This document shows, one piece after another, positions 38,281-46,625 of a stretch of DNA of 48,284 nucleotides. The first letter of the stretch is position 1. Each line of letters starts with the position of its first letter. Under the pieces are notes generated by a model. The model worked only from the letters and a program-made list of their open reading frames with translations. It was not told where the DNA came from and did no database searches. The stretch lies in assembly GCA_945873925.1 (NCBI GenBank), contig CAMCES010000010.1:1-48284 (forward strand), read 5' to 3'. The position numbers and the translations under genes are program-made. Source of the DNA: Bordetella parapertussis. GTDB taxonomy: Bacteria > Pseudomonadota > Gammaproteobacteria > Burkholderiales > Burkholderiaceae_C.

Positions 38281-39279
38281 ATGGCAACACGTCAAAATTT
38301 ACTCAGCCCTGAAGAACTGGCGGCCCTTTCCGAAGGGCTGAAAGACGGCTCGCTCGAGGCGGACACTGGTTTCAATACCAAGGTGCGCGTGCGCAAGCAT
38401 GATCTGGCCAGTGAAAACAGCAGCCTGGGGGTGAATGTCTCTTCGATCGACATGATCAATGAGCGTTTTATCCGCATGTTCCGCTTGGGGCTGCTTGAGG
38501 TGTTGCGAACCACGCCCAGGGTCAATCCGACACGGGTGCAGATCATGAAGTTTGGCGACTACCTGCAAATGCTCAAAGCGCCGCTGTCGGTCAACACGAT
38601 ACGCATCAGCCCGATGCGCGGCAACTCGGTCATCATCATCGACCCGAATGTTGTTTTCAGCTCGCTCGACAGTTTCTTTGGTGGCTTTGGCAAAGGTGTT
38701 TCTGACTTGCCGCCAGGCCGCTTGTTCACTGCCACCGAAACCCGCATCATCCACATCATTTTGGATGTTTTTTTCCGCTCGCTCAAAGATGCTTGGGGCC
38801 CTGTCATGGAGATCGATTGCGAGCGGGTCAGCTCGGAAATCAATCCCCAGTTCGCGCAAATTGCCGATGAAAACGACCTGGTCGTGCTCAGCCGTTTTGA
38901 GGCCGAAGCCACTGCGTCTGGCGGCAAAGGCTTCATGGACCTGGTCTATCCCTACGCCACGCTCAAGCCCCTGCGCGACCTGCTGCGCAACCGCGTGGCT
39001 TCGGGCGACGGCAACGAAGAATCCGACAAGATATGGCGCGAAGATTTGGCTGTGGCCGTCGGCGACTCTGAGCTCGATGTGCAGGTGGTCATGGGGCAGA
39101 TCAAAACCACTTTGTACCATTTGGAAAACATGAAGGAAGGCGACATGCTGTTCTTCAAGAAGCCCGAGTTGGCCCAATTGACAGCCAACGGGGTCCCCAC
39201 TTTTGGGGTCAACATCGGCACACGAGGCTCGAACGTGGCCGTGCGCATTGAAAAACAACTTGTCCCCGGACAGATTTAA
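38281..39279 (+). CDS. fliM: Flagellar switch protein FliM
   Basis: The 332-residue product begins LLSPEELAALSEGLKDG, the CheY-P binding region in degenerate form. It continues with INERFIRMFRLGLLEVLRTTPRVNPTRVQIMKFGDYLQMLKAPLSVNTIRISPMRGNSVIIIDPNVVFSSLDSFFGG, and a SpoA domain at the C-terminus. It is the C-ring protein linking FliG to CheY and FliN. Five bases after fliL. Normal length. Confidence 0.97.
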   Translation: MATRQNLLSPEELAALSEGLKDGSLEADTGFNTKVRVRKHDLASENSSLGVNVSSIDMINERFIRMFRLGLLEVLRTTPRVNPTRVQIMKFGDYLQMLKAPLSVNTIRISPMRGNSVIIIDPNVVFSSLDSFFGGFGKGVSDLPPGRLFTATETRIIHIILDVFFRSLKDAWGPVMEIDCERVSSEINPQFAQIADENDLVVLSRFEAEATASGGKGFMDLVYPYATLKPLRDLLRNRVASGDGNEESDKIWREDLAVAVGDSELDVQVVMGQIKTTLYHLENMKEGDMLFFKKPELAQLTANGVPTFGVNIGTRGSNVAVRIEKQLVPGQI

Positions 39280-39296
39280 GAAGGCAGGAGATCACC

Positions 39297-39647
39297 ATGA
39301 ACGACACCACCGCAGAACCCCAAGACGGGCAAGATGGGCAAGACTCGACGCCGCCTTCCGCTGAAGAATTTCAAGTCACCCAGCCAGGCAACATCAACCC
39401 CGAGGTGTTGCAAAACATTTCCGTCAACTTGTCGATTGAAGTCGGTCGCACCAACATCAAGATCAAAGACTTGATGCGCTTGACCCAAGGCAGCGTGGTC
39501 GAGCTTGACCGCATCGCCGGTGAACCCCTGGACCTGCTGGTCAACGACACCGTGGTCGCCCAAGGCGAAGTGGTGTTGGTCAATGACCGTTATGGCATTC
39601 GGCTGACCCGGGTTGTGCCGTCGACAGACCGACTCAAATCGCTTTGA
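39297..39647 (+). CDS. fliN: Flagellar switch protein FliN
   Basis: The 116-residue product has an acidic N-terminal tail and the SpoA domain (NISVNLSIEVGRTNIKIKDLMRLTQGSVVELDRIAGEPLDLLVNDTVVAQGEVVLVNDRYGIRLTRVV). It builds the bottom of the C ring. RBS AGGAG precedes the ATG. In most proteobacteria fliO, P, Q and R follow; here the next base belongs to the stop codon of ccmI on the other strand, so the operon ends at fliN. Confidence 0.97.
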   Translation: MNDTTAEPQDGQDGQDSTPPSAEEFQVTQPGNINPEVLQNISVNLSIEVGRTNIKIKDLMRLTQGSVVELDRIAGEPLDLLVNDTVVAQGEVVLVNDRYGIRLTRVVPSTDRLKSL

Positions 39648-40940
39648 TCAGGGCTTGAACGCCTGGGCAATGTCCAAGGCCAGCTTGTCTGCGCTGCCGG
39701 GTGTGACCGGGCCGATGCTGGCCCCAAAGTCACCTTCTTTCGGAATGGCATTGCCGCTTTTAGAGATGCGGGCACGCACCATCACTGAACGGGCTTGGGA
39801 CAATTTCATTTGCGGGTTCATCGCCAGACTGTTATCCAACACAAAGTCATAAGGCAGCTTGTCGACCGTGGTGCGGATGATGGCCAAAGGCATGCGCGGG
39901 CCTTCGGTTGCATGGGCATAAATGAACACCGTGTCTTTGGGCGAGACCTGGGACGCCAATGCGGGGTTGAGACTCACACGACCGGTCAGCCGTTCGGTTC
40001 CATCTGACACCGGCTTGCTGGGCACTGCGCCCGCACTGGCTGGTGCAGTGGCCATGCTGGTCGGAGGTGCCAAGGGGGGCAAGCCCAAACGCTCGCGCGC
40101 TTTGTCAATCGCCTCTGCCAAAGCCGTCAAGTCCGGCGAGGAAGCCGGCAAAGAACCGCGCACCTTCTCCCAATAGGCCAGCGATTCCTTGAAACGCCCT
40201 TCTGAAAACGCGGCACTCCCCGCCAGCAGCAAAGCGTTGCCGTTGTTGGGATCTGATTTCAATACCTGGTTGATGATGGCCCAAGGCTCACCCTTGAATT
40301 CGCCATTGTTTTTTTGTGCCAGCACCTCGGCCCGCTCAACCATCACGTCATCATTGCGTGACAAGGACAAGGCTTTTTGCAATGCGATGTCAGCCCGGTC
40401 GTAGCGAGCCAACGCACGTTCAATGCGCCCCAGCATCACCCAGCCTTCGGCGTTGTTGGGTTCCTTTTCAAGCCGCTGGCTGAGTTGCTCGGCCATGGCA
40501 GACAAACGCTCGGGCGTGATCGGCTCTTCACCTTGGGTTTGCGCCATCAGGTTCGGGTCCAAGGCCATGGGCGTGCCAACCACAAAATACATGCTGATGG
40601 CCATCAAGGGCACGGCCAGCGCCAAGCTGCCCATCAACCATTTGGGTCTGCTGGGAACAGGGGTCATGGTGGGTGTGGGCGCAGGAGCGTCCTCAAGCAA
40701 GCGTTGCGTGAGTTCTTCGTGTGACAAGTCAAAACCCGCCTGGTCCAGGCTGCCTTGGGCGAGTTCCCGCTCAAGGTCTGCCACCTGTTCGCGGTAGACC
40801 GCCACATGCGAGAGCACCTGCTCTCGTTCTTGCCCGGATTGCACGGGTGAGGAAGCACGCCACAAAGCGCGCCACAGCACGGCCACCACCAACACACTCA
40901 GCAGCAGCGCGAGTGCGAGAAAAATTTGAACAGCGTTCAT
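39648..40940 (-). CDS. ccmI: Cytochrome c maturation protein CcmI
   Basis: The 430-residue product has two membrane segments (about 2-28 and 93-115). Between them is the segment VLSHVAVYREQVADLERELAQGSLDQAGFDLSHEELTQRLL. TPR repeats follow (about 170-275, with NAEGWVMLGRIERALARYDRADIALQKALSL) and a C-terminal CcmI domain (LTGRVSLNPALASQVSPKDTVFIYAHATEGPRMPLAI through KLSQARSVMVRARISKSGNAIPKEGD). CcmI delivers apocytochrome c to the haem ligase. Last gene of the ccm run, with its stop directly abutting fliN. Confidence 0.93.
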   Translation of the reverse strand: MNAVQIFLALALLLSVLVVAVLWRALWRASSPVQSGQEREQVLSHVAVYREQVADLERELAQGSLDQAGFDLSHEELTQRLLEDAPAPTPTMTPVPSRPKWLMGSLALAVPLMAISMYFVVGTPMALDPNLMAQTQGEEPITPERLSAMAEQLSQRLEKEPNNAEGWVMLGRIERALARYDRADIALQKALSLSRNDDVMVERAEVLAQKNNGEFKGEPWAIINQVLKSDPNNGNALLLAGSAAFSEGRFKESLAYWEKVRGSLPASSPDLTALAEAIDKARERLGLPPLAPPTSMATAPASAGAVPSKPVSDGTERLTGRVSLNPALASQVSPKDTVFIYAHATEGPRMPLAIIRTTVDKLPYDFVLDNSLAMNPQMKLSQARSVMVRARISKSGNAIPKEGDFGASIGPVTPGSADKLALDIAQAFKP

Positions 40941-41402
40941 TCAGTCCTTGAGCAAAGATTGCGCTTGAGCATTGTCCACCTCACTCATGCGCCGGATAAC
41001 AAGCGCTTTGCGGTGCCGCAAATAACGCCACAAGCCCCACACAGCCAAGACCAACAAGGCAAAAGGGCCAAACCACAGGGGCCAGGTCAGGGGTTTGACC
41101 GCGGGGCGGTAAAGCACAAAGTCGCCATAGCGCTCGACCAAATAGGATTTGATTTGCGCATCCGTCATGTCTTGGCGAATCAGCTTGCGCACTTCACGGC
41201 GCAGGTCTTCGGCCAACTCAGCATGCGAGGAAGCCAGCGATTCGTTTTGACAAACCAAGCACCGCAATTCCTCAGCCAGCACGGCCAGTCGGGCCTCGAC
41301 CTTGGGGTCGTCAGCCATGGGTTGGGCCTCGCCGGCCCGCAGCGTGTTCATGCCGATAGCGCCCCACACGCCGATCAACAGCAACAACAAGCAACGCTTC
41401 AT
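40941..41402 (-). CDS. ccmH: Cytochrome c maturation protein CcmH
   Basis: The 153-residue product has a signal/anchor (CLLLLLIGVWGAIGMNTLRA), the redox motif LRCLVCQN (Cys48, Cys51) and a second membrane segment (LTWPLWFGPFALLVLAVWGLWRYL). It reduces the apocytochrome CxxCH thiols before haem attachment. ATG 41402 overlaps the ccmG stop (ATGA) with GGAGG just upstream; an ATG four codons earlier is possible. Confidence 0.95.
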   Translation of the reverse strand: MKRCLLLLLIGVWGAIGMNTLRAGEAQPMADDPKVEARLAVLAEELRCLVCQNESLASSHAELAEDLRREVRKLIRQDMTDAQIKSYLVERYGDFVLYRPAVKPLTWPLWFGPFALLVLAVWGLWRYLRHRKALVIRRMSEVDNAQAQSLLKD

Positions 41403-41980
41403 GAAGCCTCCCATTGACGGATCAAGGGCAACAACTTGTCTTGCAACACCTGAGGGGTGACCGGCCCGACATGTTTGAAACGAATCACGCCTTGTCGATC
41501 AATCAGGTAGGTTTCGGGTACCCCGTAGACACCATAGTTGATACCCACACTGCCGTCCAAATCCATCACAGACAGCTTGTAAGGGTTGCCCAAGCGTTGT
41601 AAAAAACGCAGGCTGCGTTCTCTGGCCAAAGCCAATTTGTCGGTATCGTTCAAAGGACCATTGGCTTGGTCTGCCGCTTGGATTTCTTTGTAACTCAAAC
41701 CCACGATCGGTACGCTCTGCGTTTTGGAAAACTCAACCAACAAGGGGTGTTCTTCGCGGCAAGCCACGCACCAAGTGGCCCAAACATTGAACAGCCACAC
41801 CTGGCCTTTGAAATCAGCAGGGCTGAAAGGCTGGTCACCCACCAAGGTGGGCAAGCTGAAAGCTGGCGCAGGCTTACCCACCAAAGGCGACGGGATTTCG
41901 CGCGGGTCACGCTGCAAACCAACCGCCAAAAAAACCACCAGACCCAAGAACAAGGCCAAAGGGATCAGGAATTTTTTCAT
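41399..41980 (-). CDS. ccmG: Periplasmic thiol reductase CcmG/DsbE
   Basis: The 193-residue product has an N-terminal anchor (LIPLALFLGLVVFLAVGL) and a thioredoxin-like fold. The active site is WCVAC (Cys71, Cys74) and the family segment is GVYGVPETYLIDRQGVIRFKHVG. It keeps apocytochrome c or CcmH reduced. The residues between the cysteines (Val-Ala) differ from the common Pro-Thr or Pro-Val, which may shift its redox potential. It lies between ccmF and ccmH. Confidence 0.96.
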   Translation of the reverse strand: MKKFLIPLALFLGLVVFLAVGLQRDPREIPSPLVGKPAPAFSLPTLVGDQPFSPADFKGQVWLFNVWATWCVACREEHPLLVEFSKTQSVPIVGLSYKEIQAADQANGPLNDTDKLALARERSLRFLQRLGNPYKLSVMDLDGSVGINYGVYGVPETYLIDRQGVIRFKHVGPVTPQVLQDKLLPLIRQWEAS

Positions 41981-41984
41981 GGCT

Positions 41985-43946
41985 TCAGGAGGCAGACGAA
42001 AGGCTCTCGCCGGCGGTTTTCAATTGGGCGGCCACATTGCGTTTGCGGTAGCGGCGGTCCAAGGCCGCAACCATGCCGCCCAGCACCATCAATAAAACAC
42101 CGGTCCACAACCAAGGCACGAAAGGCTTGTGGTACACGCGCATGCTCCAACTCGGCTTATCCCCTGGCAGTGGGTCGCCCAAAGACACGTACAAATCGCC
42201 CCAAAACCCCGAACGAATCGCCGCTTCGGTCATCGGCATGGCAGTTGAGAAATAGCGGCGTTTTTCCGGGTAGAGCACATCAAAGAGTTGGTCGTTTTTG
42301 GCGACCTCGACATGGGCTTGCATGGCTTTGTAATTCGGGCCATTGACATCGACCATGTCGACCAAACGGAAGGTGTAGGGCGCGATGGTGACCGTCTCGC
42401 CCAAGCCCATGCGCACATCGCGCTCGACCTCAAAGGACTTCACGCCCGTGATCCCCAAGACCAGTACAGCCAAGCCAAAGTGGGCCAGGTGCTGACCCCA
42501 GAACGAACCACCAATGCGGCCTGGCTTGCGCAGGCGTTCAATGGCATTGTTGAGGCTGCCCAAAGCGACCCACATGCCCAAGAAAATGCCCAGTGCCGTG
42601 CCGGCAGACCAGCTGCCCCAGACAAAGGGCAAACCGATGGCCAACACCAAAGAGGCCAGGGCTACCCAACGCAACTGCATCCACATGTCGGCCAACTTGG
42701 CTTCGCGCCAATGGGCCACGGTGCCAGGCACCATAATGAACAACAGGGGCACCATCAAAGGCGCGAACACCAAATTGAAATAGGGTGGCCCCACCGACAA
42801 CTTGCCCATGTTCAAGGCATCAATGATCAAGGGGTACAAGGTACCCAACAAAACAGCGCCTGTGGCGACCACCAGCAACACACTGTTGAGGAGCATGAAG
42901 GATTCGCGTGAAACCACGCCCATGCTGCCCCCCAAAGTCACCTCCGGCGCTCGCCAAGCGAACAAGGCCAGGGAAACGCCAATGACGATGGCCAAGAAAA
43001 TCAAAATGAACACGCCGCGGGTGGGGTCAGTGGCGAAGGCGTGGACCGACGTGAGCACGCCTGAACGCACCAAAAACGTCCCCAGCAAAGACAAGGAGAA
43101 AGCAGCGATGGCCAACAACACGGTCCAGGCTTTGAAACTGCCGCGTTTTTCCGTGACCATCAAAGAATGGATCAGCGCGGTGCTGACCAGCCATGGCATG
43201 AGCGAGGCATTTTCAACCGGGTCCCAGAACCACCAACCGCCCCAGCCCAATTCGTAATAGGCCCACCAGGAACCCAAGCCAATGCCAAAAGTGAGGAAGG
43301 CCCAGGCAATCACCGTCCAGGGACGAGACCAACGGGCCCAAGCGGCATCAAGACGGCCAGACAACAATGCGGCAATCGCAAAGGCAAAAGCCACCGACAT
43401 GCCGACATAACCCATGTAGAGCATGGGTGGGTGAATCACCAGACCAGGGTCTTGCAACAAAGGGTTCAAGTCGCGGCCATCTGGGGGAATCGGAAACAAG
43501 CGGTCAAACGGATTGGAGGTGAGCAAGATGAACAGCATGAAACCGATGCCGACCAAACCGAGCACACCCAAGACCCGCGCCACCATGGCCAATGGCAGGC
43601 TTTGGGAGAACAAGGCCACCGCCGCAGTCCAGCCAGTGAGCATCAACATCCACAACAGCAAAGAACCCTCGTGACCGCCCCAAACGGCTGAGAATTGGTA
43701 GGCTTTGGGCAGCAAGGTGTTGGAGTGCTCCGCCACATACTTGACCGAGAAATCATTGGTCAAAAAAGCATAGGCCAGACAGGCAAATGAGAGGGCGACC
43801 AGCACAAACTGCAGCAAGGCTGTTGGCCGTGCCAAGGCCTGCCAACTGGTGTTGTGGTTGAACGTGCCCCACAAAGGAAACACGCCCAACACCAGCGACA
43901 GCACAGCCGCCAGCACCAAAGAGAATTGACCAAGTTCAGGAATCAT
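41985..43946 (-). CDS. ccmF: Haem lyase subunit CcmF
   Basis: The 653-residue polytopic product contains the haem-handling tryptophan-rich segment LGWGGWWFWDPVENASLMPWL, WGGHEGSLLLWML, and FLVRSGVLTSVHAFATDPTRGVFIL. All are CcmF signatures. It ligates haem from holo-CcmE to apocytochrome c in the inner membrane. Normal length. 14 bases downstream of ccmE. Confidence 0.97.
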   Translation of the reverse strand: MIPELGQFSLVLAAVLSLVLGVFPLWGTFNHNTSWQALARPTALLQFVLVALSFACLAYAFLTNDFSVKYVAEHSNTLLPKAYQFSAVWGGHEGSLLLWMLMLTGWTAAVALFSQSLPLAMVARVLGVLGLVGIGFMLFILLTSNPFDRLFPIPPDGRDLNPLLQDPGLVIHPPMLYMGYVGMSVAFAFAIAALLSGRLDAAWARWSRPWTVIAWAFLTFGIGLGSWWAYYELGWGGWWFWDPVENASLMPWLVSTALIHSLMVTEKRGSFKAWTVLLAIAAFSLSLLGTFLVRSGVLTSVHAFATDPTRGVFILIFLAIVIGVSLALFAWRAPEVTLGGSMGVVSRESFMLLNSVLLVVATGAVLLGTLYPLIIDALNMGKLSVGPPYFNLVFAPLMVPLLFIMVPGTVAHWREAKLADMWMQLRWVALASLVLAIGLPFVWGSWSAGTALGIFLGMWVALGSLNNAIERLRKPGRIGGSFWGQHLAHFGLAVLVLGITGVKSFEVERDVRMGLGETVTIAPYTFRLVDMVDVNGPNYKAMQAHVEVAKNDQLFDVLYPEKRRYFSTAMPMTEAAIRSGFWGDLYVSLGDPLPGDKPSWSMRVYHKPFVPWLWTGVLLMVLGGMVAALDRRYRKRNVAAQLKTAGESLSSAS

Positions 43947-43960
43947 GGGCTACCAGACTT

Positions 43961-44413
43961 TCAGGGTTTGACCGATTGAGCTGCCCGGGCTTGGGCCGCC
44001 TTGTCCAAGGCATGTTGCGCCTCTGGGGGCATGTAATTTTCGTCGTGTTTGGCCAAGACCTCAGCAGCGATCATCTCGCCTTGTCCGTTGAGCTTACCTT
44101 GTGCGACCACGCCCTTGCCTTCCTTGAACAAGTCGGGCAACAAACCGGTGTACCGCACCCTGATGTCTTGGGCGGTATCGGTGACCACAAAACTCACCTC
44201 GGTGCCTTCCCGCTTCAAACTCTCGGCCTTGACCATGCCACCGATGCGAAAGGTTTTATCGATCGGGGCTTCACCGTTCAAGATTTGGGTGGGCGTGAAG
44301 AAAAAAACCAAATTGCTCTGAAAGGCATTCAGGACAAACGCAGCAGCAGCTGACAAAACCAAGATGCCGCCTGCGATCAGACCAAAGCGTTTTTGGCGTG
44401 GACTCCAACTCAT
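43961..44413 (-). CDS. ccmE: Haem chaperone CcmE
   Basis: The 150-residue product has one N-terminal anchor (LIAGGILVLSAAAAFVLNAF) and an OB-fold domain with TFRIGGMVKAESLKREGTEVSFVVTD. The haem-binding motif is LAKHDENYMPPE, including the covalent His and the nearby Tyr. It carries haem to CcmF. Its start overlaps the ccmD stop by four bases. Confidence 0.97.
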   Translation of the reverse strand: MSWSPRQKRFGLIAGGILVLSAAAAFVLNAFQSNLVFFFTPTQILNGEAPIDKTFRIGGMVKAESLKREGTEVSFVVTDTAQDIRVRYTGLLPDLFKEGKGVVAQGKLNGQGEMIAAEVLAKHDENYMPPEAQHALDKAAQARAAQSVKP

Positions 44414-44586
44414 GGCGTCTCCTTGAGATCAAGCTCGGTGCGCGCCAAGGCCAAGGCGTTTTGGTGCGCGATCCGCGCTTGCCAAATTTCGAGCAACAAA
44501 AACAAGGCGGTCACCCCCATGCTGCCCCACACATACAGGCCATAGCCGCCCATGTCCCAAAACTGTGACCAACTGTCCCATCTCAT
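44410..44586 (-). CDS. ccmD: Haem exporter subunit CcmD
   Basis: The 58-residue product reads RWDSWSQFWDMGGYGLYVWGSMGV followed by a membrane helix and a basic/acidic tail with QNALALARTELDLKE, the usual CcmD layout. It stabilises CcmE in the CcmABCD complex. ATG 44586 overlaps the ccmC stop by four bases (ATGA); the frame extends upstream into ccmC but that part is not family-like. Confidence 0.93.
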   Translation of the reverse strand: MRWDSWSQFWDMGGYGLYVWGSMGVTALFLLLEIWQARIAHQNALALARTELDLKETP

Positions 44587-45332
44587 GCGCGTGCTCCTGA
44601 AACTTCTGGCAGGGCTTGCACCCAATCAGCATGGCGTTCACGCTCGACAATCAACGTGCGCACACGGTAACAAACGATCGCCAAGGTGTAGACCCAAAAC
44701 GCCATGGCCATGAGCAACATGCCCCACAGCATGAGTTGCGCCATGCTGGGAGACTTGGTCAGCGACACAGACGCGCCTTGGTGCAAGGTGTTCCACCATT
44801 TGACCGAGAAATAAATGATCGGCACATTGATCGCGCCAACAATCGCGATCAATGAACCTGCTTTGTCACCCCTTCGGACATCGTCAATCGCCGAGGTCAG
44901 CGCCATGTAGCCGAGGTAGAGAAAGAACAAAATCAACTCTGAGGTCAGGCGTGCGTCCCAAACCCACCAAGTGCCCCACATGGGTTTGCCCCACAAGGCA
45001 CCGGTCCACAGCGACAAAAAGGCAAACATGGCACCCGTCGGCGCCAAGGCGCGGGTCATCATGCCGGATAAACGGGTGTTGAAAGTCAATCCCAACACAC
45101 TCCAAAAGGCCATGGCCAAATAGATGATCATGGACATCCAAGACACAGGGACATGGACAAAAATAATCCGGTAGCCCTCACCTTGTTGGGCATCTTCCGG
45201 TGCCAGGGCAAAGCCCACCCACAGTCCAGCCACTGTCAATACAGCAGCCAAGCCCGCCAGCCAAGGCCACAAACGTCCAGCCAAACCATAGAAAGTCTGG
45301 GGCGCAGCGTAATAAAACCAGCGAATCGTCAT
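44583..45332 (-). CDS. ccmC: Haem exporter subunit CcmC
   Basis: The 249-residue product has six membrane segments and the tryptophan-rich haem-binding motif WGTWWVWDARLTSELILFFLYLGY (about 119-142). Conserved histidines flank it (FVHVPVSW, NTLHQG). It loads haem onto CcmE. The frame continues about 60 residues upstream with Cys/Arg-rich sequence that lies inside ccmB; the ATG at 45332, four bases after the ccmB stop, is the family start. Confidence 0.96.
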   Translation of the reverse strand: MTIRWFYYAAPQTFYGLAGRLWPWLAGLAAVLTVAGLWVGFALAPEDAQQGEGYRIIFVHVPVSWMSMIIYLAMAFWSVLGLTFNTRLSGMMTRALAPTGAMFAFLSLWTGALWGKPMWGTWWVWDARLTSELILFFLYLGYMALTSAIDDVRRGDKAGSLIAIVGAINVPIIYFSVKWWNTLHQGASVSLTKSPSMAQLMLWGMLLMAMAFWVYTLAIVCYRVRTLIVERERHADWVQALPEVSGARA

Positions 45333-45336
45333 TCCA

Positions 45337-46002
45337 TCATTCCAAAGCGATGCGCAAGGCAGCACTGCAAGCCCAGGGGCTGAAAAACAGTGCCGGCAAT
45401 AACAAAGCCAGCAAAATCGATACATGGGCTTGCGCCCCCAAACCACTTTGCAAGGCATGCACCGCGCCAGCACCAAAGACCAGCACCGGCACATACAACG
45501 GCAAAACAAGCAAAGAGATCAACACACCACCGCCCCGAACGCCCAAGGTCAGTGCCGCACCGATGGCACCTACACAGGACAATACCGGTGTGCCCAACAA
45601 CAAAGTCAAACACAAGACCGACAAAGCGTCTGAAGAGAGATTGAATTGCAAACCCAAAACGGGAGCCAATATTACCAAGGGCAGTCCTGAGAGCACCCAA
45701 TGGGCGGCTATTTTCCCTGCTACCAACAGCCATAAAGGGTGTGGGGACAAAAGCATGTTCTCCAAGGCACCATCACGGTAGTCAGCCTCAAGCAAGCGCG
45801 GCAACGCCAACATGCTGGCCAACAAGGCACCCACCCACAGCACACCTGGGCCGATTTGTCTGAGCATGGCTGGCTCTGGCCCAATCGCCAACGGAAACAA
45901 GGCAGCAACCACCACAAAGAAAAACACGCCACTGAGCACCTCTGACTTGCGGCGAAACGCCAAACGCAGATCGCGCATCACCAAGGCGGCAAAGATATTC
46001 AT
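45337..46002 (-). CDS. ccmB: Haem exporter permease CcmB
   Basis: The 221-residue product has six membrane segments and opens with FAALVMRDLRLAFRRKSEVLSGVFFFVVVAALFPLAIGPEP, then LPRLLEADYRDGALENMLLSPHPLW, typical of CcmB. It forms an ABC module with CcmA that releases holo-CcmE from CcmC. It overlaps ccmA by four bases. Confidence 0.97.
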   Translation of the reverse strand: MNIFAALVMRDLRLAFRRKSEVLSGVFFFVVVAALFPLAIGPEPAMLRQIGPGVLWVGALLASMLALPRLLEADYRDGALENMLLSPHPLWLLVAGKIAAHWVLSGLPLVILAPVLGLQFNLSSDALSVLCLTLLLGTPVLSCVGAIGAALTLGVRGGGVLISLLVLPLYVPVLVFGAGAVHALQSGLGAQAHVSILLALLLPALFFSPWACSAALRIALE

Positions 46003-46625
46003 GCTTGCAACCTCAGGGATTGCATCTGCATGCCAAGCGCCACAGGTTGGTGGCTGGTGAACACAAGCACCCCGCCTTGCGCTACATGCGCTTGCAACAG
46101 CGCTTGCAGCGCCGACACAGCATCGTTGTCCAAGGCCACAAAAGGCTCATCCAACAGCCACAAGCGTGCCGAGGCCGATTGCAAACGCGCCAAAGCCACA
46201 CGTCTTTTTTGACCTTGGGACAAGACCCGCAAGGGCAAATGGGCCCGGCTGCGCAAGCCTTGCGCGGACAAAGCGGTCAGTGCTTGCGCAGGCGACAAGT
46301 GCTGAGCGGCCATCGCCGCCCCAATCACCACATTTTCAATCGCGGTGAGTTCATCTTTCAAACCCAGGGCGTGACCCAAAAAAAGCAAATCTGCATGGAA
46401 GGCAGAACGGTTTTCCAGGCACGCCTGGCCGCGCCAATGCACCTCTCCCATGGCCAATGGGGTCAGACCCGCCAAGGCACGCAACAGGGTTGTTTTGCCC
46501 GCACCGTTGTCCCCTTGCAGATGAAGCGCTTGGCCTGGTTGCAAGTCAAAGCTGATCGGCTGAAACAAGGAGCGGCCACCGCGTTCGCAGCCAACTTCTT
46601 TCGCAGACAGCAGGACTGCGTTCAT
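45999..46625 (-). CDS. ccmA: Haem exporter ATPase CcmA
   Basis: The 208-residue ABC ATPase has Walker A GDNGAGKT (38-45), signature LSQGQKRRVALARL, Walker B LWLLDEPFVALD and a final H-loop FTSHQP. It is short, as CcmA proteins are. It overlaps both ccmB and the upstream FemAB-like gene by four bases, so translation of the block is probably coupled. Confidence 0.97.
   Translation of the reverse strand: MNAVLLSAKEVGCERGGRSLFQPISFDLQPGQALHLQGDNGAGKTTLLRALAGLTPLAMGEVHWRGQACLENRSAFHADLLFLGHALGLKDELTAIENVVIGAAMAAQHLSPAQALTALSAQGLRSRAHLPLRVLSQGQKRRVALARLQSASARLWLLDEPFVALDNDAVSALQALLQAHVAQGGVLVFTSHQPVALGMQMQSLRLQA

Noticed and set aside
44586..45509. Longer ccmC and ccmD frames with Cys/Arg-rich extensions
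   Set aside because: The extra N-terminal residues overlap the preceding genes and do not match the families; the internal ATG codons next to the upstream stop codons fit better.
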